In this document: positions 23,522-31,703 of the stretch, piece by piece
How positions within the stretch are numbered: the first letter of the stretch is position 1
How the letters are laid out: the number at the start of each line of letters is the position of its first letter
Source of the DNA: an uncultured Olsenella sp.
GTDB lineage: Bacteria > Actinomycetota > Coriobacteriia > Coriobacteriales > Atopobiaceae
Direction of reading: 5' to 3'
NCBI GenBank assembly: GCA_900316105.1
Contig: ONBR01000006.1
Span: 62,001-126,000 of the forward strand
Length of the DNA: 64,000 nt
Program-made: the position numbers and the translations under genes
Notes under the pieces: generated by a model
Told to the model about the DNA's origin: nothing
Database searches by the model: none
Seen by the model: the letters and a program-made list of their open reading frames with translations, nothing else

Positions 23522-24196
23522 CTAGTCGGTCATGCGGGCCTTGAGGTCGGCCGCCACCTGATGAGGGTCGTCGGCGTGCACGATGGCGCGACCGACCAGC
23601 ACCACGTCGGGGTGCTTTGCCACCACGTCGTCAATGTTCTGCAGGCTGATGTGGCCGACAACGCCCACCTCGCAGTCGGGCAGCTGTTCCTTCAGGGACT
23701 CCAGCACCTGGAAGGGGGTCTCGATGCCAGCCTCACCCTCGTCCTTTACCTCGGCCGTTGCATCTGCGGCACTCAGGTCGATGAGCAGACCAGAGGGAAT
23801 CACGAACTTGTAGACGCCCATGGCGTTGAGCTCCAGGGCACGGGCAACAGGGTTTTCCACACCAGCCAGGTCAGCAACGACCGATCGGCCGTACACCTCG
23901 GCGATGTGCAGGACGGATTGGAAGGTCTCGTCCGAGGCCAGGCCCAGGACCGTCACCACGTCAGCCCCGTACTCAAAGCACTTCTTTGCCACGTAGCCGC
24001 CACTGTGGAAGATCTTTACGTCGGCCAGGGTATCCTTGTCCGGGAAGGCGTGCTTCACGTGATGAACCAGCGATAGTCCCTCTTCCATAAGGAGGGGATA
24101 GCCGACTTCCACGATGTCCACCGAGTCACGGGTGGCTAGTACCAAGTCCAGGCAATCTTCGACGCTGGGCGAGTCAAGGGTGAGCTGGAGTCTCAT
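23522..24196 (-). CDS. 3-hexulose-6-phosphate synthase/KGPDC-like protein with altered metal motif
   Basis: A 224-residue TIM-barrel protein of the orotidine monophosphate decarboxylase superfamily. ATG at 24196 follows AAGGAG. The family sequence is clear: MRLQLTLDSPSVEDCL, VDIVEVGYPLL, GADVVTVLGLASDETFQ, GVYKFVI and VGVVGHISLQNI. Hexulose-phosphate synthase and 3-keto-L-gulonate-6-phosphate decarboxylase both use the DxKxxD magnesium motif; here it reads D59-V-K61-I-F-H64, so the last aspartate is histidine. The partner isomerase (hxlB) or ascorbate genes are not nearby. Activity is therefore uncertain: a changed substrate or a metal-independent variant are both possible. Confidence 0.75.
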   Translation of the reverse strand: MRLQLTLDSPSVEDCLDLVLATRDSVDIVEVGYPLLMEEGLSLVHHVKHAFPDKDTLADVKIFHSGGYVAKKCFEYGADVVTVLGLASDETFQSVLHIAEVYGRSVVADLAGVENPVARALELNAMGVYKFVIPSGLLIDLSAADATAEVKDEGEAGIETPFQVLESLKEQLPDCEVGVVGHISLQNIDDVVAKHPDVVLVGRAIVHADDPHQVAADLKARMTD

Positions 24197-24490
24197 GGGA
24201 AGGTCTCCTTGGGTCGGGGCGCGGCTGCAGGGCGGCGCAGACGCGCATACGATGCGATGCGGCGGACGGGCGGTTGGGCCTGGACTGCCACCGCGACGCC
24301 ATGCTGGTGACTTTACCCTAGGATTACGGACGACTGACAGGAACAAACCCCCAGCGTAGGAGGTATGTCTGTAGACGTAACAATATGGCAACCTTGTGAA
24401 GGGGCCTGATGCCCGCTTGGAGGAGCAGCAGAAAGTGATGCGGGGCGCCAGCGCGCGTGTCAAGAGAAACGTCCCCCTGACACGACACCC
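24197..24490. other. Spacer with a REP-like palindrome
   Basis: No gene is seen. At 24457-24483 lies GTGTCAAGAGAAACGTCC followed by CCCTGACAC, a short palindrome resembling those at 26314-26344 and 31588-31609. The rest holds the promoter for the gene at 24196. Confidence 0.5.
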
Positions 24491-26188
24491 CTAGTAGTGC
24501 CGTCCGTAGCGACCGGCCGAGATGCCCCGCCCGCGCGAGCGCGACCCGCTGAAGAGCTTGCGTGTGGTACGCGTGGTCGAGCGCGTGGGGTTGGGCACGA
24601 TGCGACTCTGGTCGTAGTCAAAGCCCTCGAGGTCCCAGAGGGGAACGAGCTTCTTTGTGAAGTACTCGATCTCGCGCAGGGGCGTGATTTCGTCGGGGGC
24701 CACGAAGGTGTAGGCATGACCGGTGGCACCCGCACGGCCGGTGCGGCCGATGCGATGGACGTAGTCCTCGGGGTCCATGGGCACGTCGAAGTTCACGACC
24801 GCGTCGATGCCCGAGACGTCGATGCCACGGGACATAACGTCGGTGGCGACGAGCACCTGGACCTTGCCCTCGCGGAACTTCTCCAAGGCGCGCTCGCGGG
24901 CCTTCTGGGGACGGTCAGCGTGCATGACGTCCACCTTGAAGTCGGCGTTCTTTAGGAATTGCTCCAGCTCGTCGGCGCGATGCTTGGTGCGGGTAAAGAC
25001 AAGGACGCGCTCCGGCAGGTGGTCATCCGCACCGCCCGTGGTCAGTAGGGCCTGGAGGAGCTGGGCCTTCTGACCTTGTGTGACGGGGCAGAGGTGCTCC
25101 TCCACGGTGTCCGCCGTCTGGCCGATGCGGGCAATCTCGATGAGGACGGGATCCTTGAGCATGGCATCGACGGTGCCCTTGATTGAGGGCGGGATGGTAG
25201 CGGAGAAGAGGAGGGTCTGGCGGTCCTTGGGGCAAGCGGCCACGATGCGGCGGACGCTGGGCCAGAAGCCCATGTCCAGCATGCGATCTGCCTCGTCCAG
25301 GACCAGGCACTGAACTTCCTTGAGGCTCACATGGTCGTGCTCGATCAGGTCCAGGAGTCGGCCGGGCGTGGCAACGAGAAGGTCACAACCGGCTTCGAGC
25401 TCGCGGATCTGACGGTCGAACTTTGCGCCGCCCATCACGACGACGGCCTTTTGGCCGGTGTGCTCGCACACGACGGAGACGACGTCCTCAATCTGGGAGG
25501 CAAGCTCGCGCGTGGGGGTCACTACCAGGGCAAAGGGGCCGAAGGGGTGTGCGTTGGGATTGGTCTGGCGGTCCGACGGGGTGCCTGTGCGCTGACCCTG
25601 GGGCTTGCGGGAGCGGGAACGCTTGCGATGGCGCTTGGGCTTCGAGGCGGGGCCGTGGTCGCTGGCCTGGGAGTCATGGCGGTTGGAAGTCGGCTTGCCC
25701 TTGGGGCGGGAGGAGGCGCCATCCGAGGCCGTGGTCACGGAGCTCGCGGAGGCGGGCCTCTTGTGATGGCGACGACGCTTGGGGCGTGCGATGGAGCCAT
25801 CGGGGTTCACGCGGGCCGAGGTGGAGGCTCCGCCCTCGGTGGTGTCTGCCAGGGTGTCTCCGGCGGGGACGTCAAGGTTGGCGTCGTCGGGTCCGGACGC
25901 CTCGTCCGAGGGGGCTGCCTGCTGCGAGGCGGCCGCCTCGTCGGCGGCTATCTGGGCCGCCTGCTCCTCGCGGGCCTGACGGGACTTCTCTGCAATGACC
26001 TGCAGGATTGGCAGGGCGAAGGCCGCGGTCTTTCCCGTGCCAGTCTGCGCGGAGGCGATGACGTCGTGACCCGCCAGAATCTGCGGAATGGACTGCGCCT
26101 GGACGGGAGTTGGTTCGGTGAAGCCGAGCGCTTCGACGCCGGCCAGAATGTGCTCGTTTAGCCCGAGCTCGGCAAATTTGTTTTCCAT
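24491..26188 (-). CDS. DEAD-box RNA helicase with a long insertion in RecA domain 1
   Basis: A 565-residue ATP-dependent RNA helicase of the RhlE/CsdA group. Motifs in order: Q motif (FTEPTPVQAQSIP), I (AQTGTGKT, residues 47-54), Ia (TPTRELA, about 224), II (VLDEADRMLDMGF), III (LFSATIP), IV-VI (LVFTRTKHRADEL, VLVATDVMSRGID, YVHRIGRTGRAG). Between motifs I and Ia there are about 170 residues rather than the usual 25-30; residues 67 to 214 form a low-complexity insertion that turns from acidic to very basic (PKRRRHHKRP, KPKRHRKRSRSRKP). The C-terminal tail ends SGSRSRGRGISAGRYG. Likely roles are ribosome assembly or mRNA decay. Confidence 0.93.
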   Translation of the reverse strand: MENKFAELGLNEHILAGVEALGFTEPTPVQAQSIPQILAGHDVIASAQTGTGKTAAFALPILQVIAEKSRQAREEQAAQIAADEAAASQQAAPSDEASGPDDANLDVPAGDTLADTTEGGASTSARVNPDGSIARPKRRRHHKRPASASSVTTASDGASSRPKGKPTSNRHDSQASDHGPASKPKRHRKRSRSRKPQGQRTGTPSDRQTNPNAHPFGPFALVVTPTRELASQIEDVVSVVCEHTGQKAVVVMGGAKFDRQIRELEAGCDLLVATPGRLLDLIEHDHVSLKEVQCLVLDEADRMLDMGFWPSVRRIVAACPKDRQTLLFSATIPPSIKGTVDAMLKDPVLIEIARIGQTADTVEEHLCPVTQGQKAQLLQALLTTGGADDHLPERVLVFTRTKHRADELEQFLKNADFKVDVMHADRPQKARERALEKFREGKVQVLVATDVMSRGIDVSGIDAVVNFDVPMDPEDYVHRIGRTGRAGATGHAYTFVAPDEITPLREIEYFTKKLVPLWDLEGFDYDQSRIVPNPTRSTTRTTRKLFSGSRSRGRGISAGRYGRHY

Positions 26189-26451
26189 GCCCCCTAGTAT
26201 TAACTAAAACCATGCCTTATGCATGCCACAAGGAGACATTTAGGGCATATTGATGGGAAATATGCAGAAGCTTGCGAGAATGACGGACGCCAGCTGGATT
26301 CACCTCCCGTCATCACGTGACAAGAGAACCGTCTCCTGCCACGTTACTGGGTCTGTTACCTCTCCGACTAGGGTGACTATGTCTTGGAGCCCCGTGGAGA
26401 GGAAACAGACCCTGAGCGGAGGTGGCAAACGAGACGAGAGACGGTCATCTC
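26189..26451. other. Spacer with a REP-like palindrome
   Basis: No gene is seen. At 26314-26344, CACGTGACAAGAGAACCGTC is followed by TCCTGCCACGT, a member of the same short palindrome group as 24457-24483. Confidence 0.5.
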
Positions 26452-27228
26452 CTAGGAGATGAGGACGTCGCACTTGTGTCGGCGCAGCTCCTGGATGATG
26501 GCGGGCTTGACGCCGTCGTCCACCACCACGTGGTCGATCTGGTCCAGGCTCGCAAACTTGCTGAAGCTGACGCGACCAAACTTGGTGGAGTCCACCAAGA
26601 GGGTCGAGCTATGCCCAATGGAGAGGTACTTGGCCTTGAGTTGGGCCGTGTCCACGTTGGGTGTGGTCAGTCCCTCTCGGATGTCGATGCAGGTGGTGGA
26701 GACGAAGCACTTCTCGACGCTGAAATGGTCTAGGGCCTCCAGGGTTATGCCACCGCAGGCAAAGTGGAAGCCGGGCCGGACCCTGCCGCCGATGGCGATG
26801 GTCTCGAAGTCATCGCGAGTCTCCAGGAGCGAGAGGACGGTAAGGTCAGACGAGATGACCTTGAGGCCCGTCAGGCTGGACTGTGCCAGGGCGCGCGCGA
26901 AGGCAATGGCGGTGGTGCCCGTGTCGATGGAAAGGCTGTCGCCGTTCGCGACCAGCTCCAGGGCCTTCTGAGCTATGCGGGCCTTGACGGCATCCTCGCC
27001 GCGTTCCGCTAGGAGCTTCTCGCGGTCGACACCCGCACGCGCCACCACGCCGCCATGGGTGCGGGTAACAAGGCGCTCCTGCTCCAGGTGGGCAAGGTCG
27101 CTGCGGATGGTGGCCGACGTGACGTCGAACTCCTGGGCCAGCTCCGCCACGCTGCAGCTGGATCGAGCAAGGATCAGGGTGAGCATCCGCTCCCTGCGTT
27201 CCGTGATGTTCAGCGGCCTCTCCGCCAT
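26452..27228 (-). CDS. DeoR/GlpR-family transcriptional regulator
   Basis: A 258-residue repressor. The ATG at 27228 (MAERPLNITERRERM) follows GAGAGG by six bases. The N-terminal helix-turn-helix reads SVAELAQEFDVTSATIRSDLAHLEQERLVTRTHGGVV. The C-terminal effector-binding domain (DeoRC) carries the phosphosugar-sensing marks SIDTGTTAIAFARAL and STTCIDIREGLTTPNV. It is the last gene downstream of the PTS/oxidoreductase/deoC genes on the same strand, so it probably controls them with a sugar phosphate as inducer. TTTCG-rich sites upstream of deoC are candidate operators. Confidence 0.9.
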   Translation of the reverse strand: MAERPLNITERRERMLTLILARSSCSVAELAQEFDVTSATIRSDLAHLEQERLVTRTHGGVVARAGVDREKLLAERGEDAVKARIAQKALELVANGDSLSIDTGTTAIAFARALAQSSLTGLKVISSDLTVLSLLETRDDFETIAIGGRVRPGFHFACGGITLEALDHFSVEKCFVSTTCIDIREGLTTPNVDTAQLKAKYLSIGHSSTLLVDSTKFGRVSFSKFASLDQIDHVVVDDGVKPAIIQELRRHKCDVLIS

Positions 27229-27405
27229 GTCATGCCTCTCTCTGCTGCAACTGCGGCCGTGGGGACCCGCCCGTCCAACCACGCCCATATCGAATCTTCG
27301 ACCGTCTCCGTTCGTAAAACCAGGATAGGGCATAAGGAAGGCCCCCGGGCGCGTGGACGGCGGCGCCGGGGACCTCCTCACAACAGCTCTAGGCTCTTGA
27401 GGCCC

Positions 27406-29349
27406 CTAGAGCTTCAGGATGTCCAGGACCTCCTGCTTGGTGCTGGCCTTCTTAAGCTTGTCGATGTTGTCCTCGTCGATGAGGGTCTTTGCCACCTGGC
27501 CCAGGATGGCCACATGCTCCTCGCCACGACCGGCGACGCCGATGAGCAGGTAGGCTGTGTGCCCGTCGAAGTCGACACCCTCGGGAACCTGGATGAAGCA
27601 GATGCCGGAATGCTTTACCTTCTCCTTGGAGCTGTCCAGACCATGGGGCAGGGCAACGCCACTTCCAAGGTAGACCGAGACGTCACGGTCGCGGTCGAAC
27701 ATGTCCTGGCGATAGCCCTCGTTCACGTAGCCGCGGCTCACCAGCAGGTCGGCGCAGGCGTTGATGGCCTCGGTCTTGTTGGCCAGGTGGGCGCCCAGGA
27801 CGATGTTCCGCTCGTCGAAGACAGGAAGGATGCCGTCGCTCAAGCCGGCTGGCGTGGGCTCTGCCAGGGGCGCCGCCGCAGGAGCCGCGCCCATCTGCGC
27901 GTCCACGACCGGAGTCGCCTTGGCGGCAGACCTGTCCATCAGGCCCTGGATCTCCTTGACCACCCGGTCGTACTCGTCCTGATCCATGAAGTTGTTCACG
28001 GTCAGGATGGGGATGGTGCCGCCGGTGGCCTGCTTGGCGCGCTCGGCCAAGTTCTGGTTGGTCACGATCACGTCCGCGTCGGAGGGAATCTCCGAGATGG
28101 CAACGTGGGGCACCTGGGGACGCAGGCCGGCCTTCATGAGCCGGGTCTTCAGGATGGAGGAGCCCATGGCCGAGGAGCCCATGCCGGCATCGCAGGCAAA
28201 GACGACCTTGTCCAGCTTGGCCACGGTGCCGGCGGTGGAGCGAACGACGTCGGCAGCAGCTGCGGCCACGGCGTCAGAGACCTCTGCGTCGGTACCCGCG
28301 GTCTCCAGGGCGGGCTGGCTGCCCTTGCGGCCCATGATCATCTTCAGGATGGCGGCCGTCACCACGAAGGAGACGATGCCCGAAAGGAAGTAGCCGATGG
28401 TGTTTGGCAGGATGGCGTCCTTGGCGGACATCATGTAGAAGGTAAAGACCGAGCCGGGGGACACGGGGCCCACGGCACCGCCACCGAAGGTGGTGATGAC
28501 GAAGAGAAGGACCATCTGGCCCAGCATGGGGCCAAAGATCGTCAGGGGCTGGGAGAGGACGAAGGGGAAGCAGGGCTCGGCGATGCCGCCGAAGAACATG
28601 ATGAAGGCGGCACCAGGGGCAGACTTGCGCTGCATCTCGTCACCAAAGAGGGAGAAGGCGATCATGCAGCCGGTCCAGTTGGCGCAGGCGGCCTCGACGT
28701 AGAAGAGGACCGACTTGCCCTGCTCCACGACCTGCTGGATTCCCAGGGGCGCCATGATGCCGTGGTTGATGGCGTTGTTGAGGAAAAGGACCTGGGAGGG
28801 CTGGACGATGATGGAGAGCAGGGGCACCAGGCCGCGGTCGCACATGTAGTTGACACCCGTCGAGAAGGCCCCCTCGACGGCCGAGACGGCCGGTGCCACG
28901 CCGGCATAGCCGATCATGCAAAGAACGAAGCCGATGATGCCCAGGGAGAAGTTGTCCACCAGCATCTCCATGCCCGGCTTCACGTGACCGTCGATGGCCT
29001 CGTCGAACTTCTTCAGGAGAAGGGCGGCGACCGGGCCCATGATCATGCCGCCCACCAGCATGGTGATGTCGGCGCCGATGACCACGCCCATGGTGGCGAA
29101 GGCACCGATGACTCCGCCCCTCTTTCCATGGACGTTGTAGCCACCCGTATAGCCGATCATGACGGGCAGGAGATAGGTCAGGATAGGCGTGATCAGCTTT
29201 GCCCAGTACTCGTTGGGAATCCAGCCCGTCTCCAGGAAGAGGGCGGTCAGGAGGCCCCATCCGATGAAGATGCCGATGTTGGGCATCACCATGGCGCTGA
29301 GGACTCCTCCCCACTTTTGGATCTTTGCTTGCACCGATGTAGAGCTCAT
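27406..29349 (-). CDS. mtlA: PTS mannitol-type transporter, fused EIICBA
   Basis: A 647-residue permease that takes up a polyol and phosphorylates it. ATG at 29349 follows AAAGGGGTG. The EIIC membrane domain fills residues 1-340 (MVMPNIGIFIGWGLLTALF, NNAINHGIMAPLG and GGIAEPCFPFVL motifs). EIIB lies at about 375-470, with the phosphocysteine in FACDAGMGSSAMG. EIIA lies at about 500-647, with the phosphohistidine in VALPHGLDSSKEKV. All phosphorylation sites are intact. The usual mannitol-1-phosphate dehydrogenase (mtlD) is missing; instead a Gfo/Idh/MocA oxidoreductase and deoC are upstream. The substrate may therefore not be mannitol. Confidence 0.9.
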   Translation of the reverse strand: MSSTSVQAKIQKWGGVLSAMVMPNIGIFIGWGLLTALFLETGWIPNEYWAKLITPILTYLLPVMIGYTGGYNVHGKRGGVIGAFATMGVVIGADITMLVGGMIMGPVAALLLKKFDEAIDGHVKPGMEMLVDNFSLGIIGFVLCMIGYAGVAPAVSAVEGAFSTGVNYMCDRGLVPLLSIIVQPSQVLFLNNAINHGIMAPLGIQQVVEQGKSVLFYVEAACANWTGCMIAFSLFGDEMQRKSAPGAAFIMFFGGIAEPCFPFVLSQPLTIFGPMLGQMVLLFVITTFGGGAVGPVSPGSVFTFYMMSAKDAILPNTIGYFLSGIVSFVVTAAILKMIMGRKGSQPALETAGTDAEVSDAVAAAAADVVRSTAGTVAKLDKVVFACDAGMGSSAMGSSILKTRLMKAGLRPQVPHVAISEIPSDADVIVTNQNLAERAKQATGGTIPILTVNNFMDQDEYDRVVKEIQGLMDRSAAKATPVVDAQMGAAPAAAPLAEPTPAGLSDGILPVFDERNIVLGAHLANKTEAINACADLLVSRGYVNEGYRQDMFDRDRDVSVYLGSGVALPHGLDSSKEKVKHSGICFIQVPEGVDFDGHTAYLLIGVAGRGEEHVAILGQVAKTLIDEDNIDKLKKASTKQEVLDILKL

Positions 29350-29471
29350 AGTGCTAACACCCCTTTGCAACTCGTCGTCTCCCGCGCTTCCACGCGTATT
29401 CCAGGCGCAGCTCACCGACCGGGCGGACCCAAGTCCGTCGGCTGCTCATGCTTCCTTGTCGTACCTGAGGC

Positions 29472-30491
29472 CTACTCGACCTGAACCGCCCGCCCCTCCA
29501 AGAGGGACTTGAGGGCACAGTTGACCAGCTTGAGCGCCATGAGGCCGTCCTGGCCCGTTACCTCGGGCTCGGTGTCATTGACGATGCTGTCCACGAAGGA
29601 CCGGTCCTCGCTCACGTAGGCGTCCTTAAAGAGGGTCCGCCAGGTGGGCATGGAATCCTGGCGCAGGGTCATGTCCGGCGTTGCGACGGAGACGCTGTTG
29701 TCCCGCTGGGAGCCCACCTTTACCAGCCCCTTGGTGCCCAGGACCTCGGCTCGGGCGTCGTAGCCGTACTGGACGTACTGGGCGCCGTCGATCATGCCCA
29801 GGACGCCGTTCTCGAACTCCAGGATCATGGCGACGGTGTCGTAGTAGTCGGGATACTGGTCGCGCTTCTCGGGAGAGCGGAAGTTGTGGCCGATGGCACG
29901 TATGGACATGACCTCGGAGCCCACCAGCCAGCGGACGCAGTCCAGGTCATGGCTGTTGACCTCGCCGATGGGACCGGCGCTCTTGCTGATGTCGTACATC
30001 CACTCCTTGGGCTCGCTGGGACCGTGGGTCAGGGACTTTACCAGGGTGATGTCCCCGATTGCGCCGGAGTCGACGGCCTCCTTGGCCCGGCGGAAGTTCT
30101 TGTCGAAGCGACGCATGAACCCCAGCTGGAGCTTGACCCCGGCCTGTTCACAGGCCTCGATCATCTGCTGGCACTCCTCGATGGAGGAGGCCATGGGCTT
30201 CTCGCAGAAGACGTGCTTGCCAGCAGCGGCAGCGGCGCAGACGATCTCGCGGTGCATGCCGGTGGGCGTCACGACGATGACAGCGTCAACCTCCGGGTCC
30301 TTGAGGGCATCGCGGTAGTCGGTATAGGTCTTCTGGACGCCAAGCTCCTCCTGGGCTGCCTTGAGGTTTGGCTCGAAGGGGTCACAGAGAGCCACCAGGC
30401 GAGCGCCTGGCACGCTACCGTTGTAGTCTCGAGCATGAATCATCCCTGCGCGACCAGTGCCGATCGCGCACACGCCAATGGTCTTCTTCAT
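29472..30491 (-). CDS. Gfo/Idh/MocA-family NAD(P)-dependent sugar/polyol dehydrogenase
   Basis: A 339-residue oxidoreductase, closest in look to inositol 2-dehydrogenases. The Rossmann loop GTGRAG is near residue 11, the EKPMASSIEE motif with the catalytic lysine near residue 96, and the domain-2 histidine in GEVNSHDLDCVRWL near residue 180, which fits the family's D-x3-H arrangement. AAGGA lies upstream of the ATG at 30491. Between deoC and the PTS gene, it should oxidise or isomerise the imported sugar or polyol phosphate, or its dephosphorylated form. The exact substrate cannot be read from sequence. Confidence 0.9.
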   Translation of the reverse strand: MKKTIGVCAIGTGRAGMIHARDYNGSVPGARLVALCDPFEPNLKAAQEELGVQKTYTDYRDALKDPEVDAVIVVTPTGMHREIVCAAAAAGKHVFCEKPMASSIEECQQMIEACEQAGVKLQLGFMRRFDKNFRRAKEAVDSGAIGDITLVKSLTHGPSEPKEWMYDISKSAGPIGEVNSHDLDCVRWLVGSEVMSIRAIGHNFRSPEKRDQYPDYYDTVAMILEFENGVLGMIDGAQYVQYGYDARAEVLGTKGLVKVGSQRDNSVSVATPDMTLRQDSMPTWRTLFKDAYVSEDRSFVDSIVNDTEPEVTGQDGLMALKLVNCALKSLLEGRAVQVE

Positions 30492-30607
30492 TTTTCCGTT
30501 CCTTAGTCTCTTGCCCTTGGCTGACTGCCCTGGGCTATCTGGCTCTGGGTCTCCTGGGCCAAGGGCCTGCCGTCTCCCGGGAGCTTGCGGTCTCCCGGGC
30601 CCCGCGC

Positions 30608-31297
30608 CTAGGCCTCCTGGGCCAGGCGGTCGTGGAGCTGGGCCACCAGCTTGACGCCGGAGGAGGTGCCCAGGCGGGTCGCACCGGCCTCGATCATGGC
30701 CAGGGCGGTGTCGAGGTCGCGGATGCCGCCGGCAGCCTTCACCTGAACGTCGGGACCCACGGTCTCCTTCATCAAGCGGACGTGCTCAACCTTGGCGCCC
30801 GCCGTGCCGAAGCCCGTGGAGGTCTTCACGAAGTCGGGCTTGACCCTCCTTGCCACCTGGCAGACGCCCACGATCTCCTCGTCGGTCAGGTAGCAGGTCT
30901 CCAGGATGACCTTGCAGCAGATGCCGGCCTCGCGGGCGACGGCCACCAGGGCGGACATCTCGCGCTCGATGTAGTCGTAGTCGTGCTGCTTGACCCTGCC
31001 CACGTTGCAGACGTAGTCAAACTCCTGGCAGCCGTCCTTGACGGCGTTCTGGGCCTCGGCAACCTTGGTCTCGATGGTGGTCTGGCCCAGGGGGAAGCTC
31101 AAGGCGGCGCCGGTCAGGACCTCGGAGCCCTCCAGCATCTTGCGGCACATGCTGACGGGGTAGGAGTTGATGGCGACGGACTTGAAGCCGTACTGGCGAG
31201 CCTCGTCGCAAAGCCTCTGGAAGTCGGCCTCGATGGCAAAGGCCTTGAGGTTGGTGTGGTCGATCATGCCTGCAAGCTCTGCCTCGGTGATGGTCAT
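30608..31297 (-). CDS. deoC: Deoxyribose-phosphate aldolase
   Basis: A 229-residue class I aldolase that splits 2-deoxyribose 5-phosphate into glyceraldehyde 3-phosphate and acetaldehyde. ATG at 31297 (MTITEAELAGMIDHTNLK) follows AAAGGAC. The Schiff-base lysine is in PDFVKTSTGFG near residue 155, with the supporting lysine in VQVKAAGGIRD near residue 184 and the aspartate in EFDYVCNVG. It heads the operon whose later genes are an oxidoreductase and a PTS transporter; it is normally found with nucleoside genes, which are absent here. Confidence 0.95.
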   Translation of the reverse strand: MTITEAELAGMIDHTNLKAFAIEADFQRLCDEARQYGFKSVAINSYPVSMCRKMLEGSEVLTGAALSFPLGQTTIETKVAEAQNAVKDGCQEFDYVCNVGRVKQHDYDYIEREMSALVAVAREAGICCKVILETCYLTDEEIVGVCQVARRVKPDFVKTSTGFGTAGAKVEHVRLMKETVGPDVQVKAAGGIRDLDTALAMIEAGATRLGTSSGVKLVAQLHDRLAQEA

Positions 31298-31703
31298 GGA
31301 CGGGTCCTTTCTGTCGTACGCGAGTAATCGCGGATATTGGGGGCGGGCGAACACGCGGCGCATGCCGGTAGGCTCAAGGCAGTGGTTCCGGATGGCGGCC
31401 GCGGTCGCGGCTCGGAGTCGCGGCTCGGGGTCGTTCGCCCCTTGCGTCTATGATTATGGCTTTGGTTTTTCGTTTTGCAAGCAATTATTTTCTTTTTGCC
31501 CATAATTTTTTTCGTTTCCTTTTGTTTCGATACTCAAAGACAAAACGAAAGGAGAAGCGAAAATTTCAAAACAAGGCGCCTTCGTAGCAGGGGGACGGTC
31601 CCCTGTCACAGAGATGACAAACTAGACAGCAGCCTGTCATCTGCTTGCACCTATAATAGGCTTCGGATGTACGACGTGTGGGCGAGGCGAAACGGGGCGG
31701 TCC
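31298..31703. promoter_or_regulatory. Divergent control region of the deoC operon and corA
   Basis: For deoC (minus strand) a promoter is visible: -35 TTGCAA (31480-31475), 16-base spacer, -10 CATAAT (31458-31453). Around it are TTTCG-type boxes: TTTTTCGTTTTGCAA (31466-31480), TTTCGTTTCC and TTTTGTTTCGA (31506-31530), and AAAACGAAAGG/AGAAGCGAAA (31541-31562), good candidates for DeoR-family operators. For corA (plus strand) TATAAT is at 31653-31658 without a clear -35. A REP-like palindrome lies at 31588-31609. Confidence 0.6.

Noticed and set aside
27055-29484. 809-codon plus-strand open frame
   Set aside because: Antisense across the DeoR and PTS genes; extreme Gly/His/Val composition.
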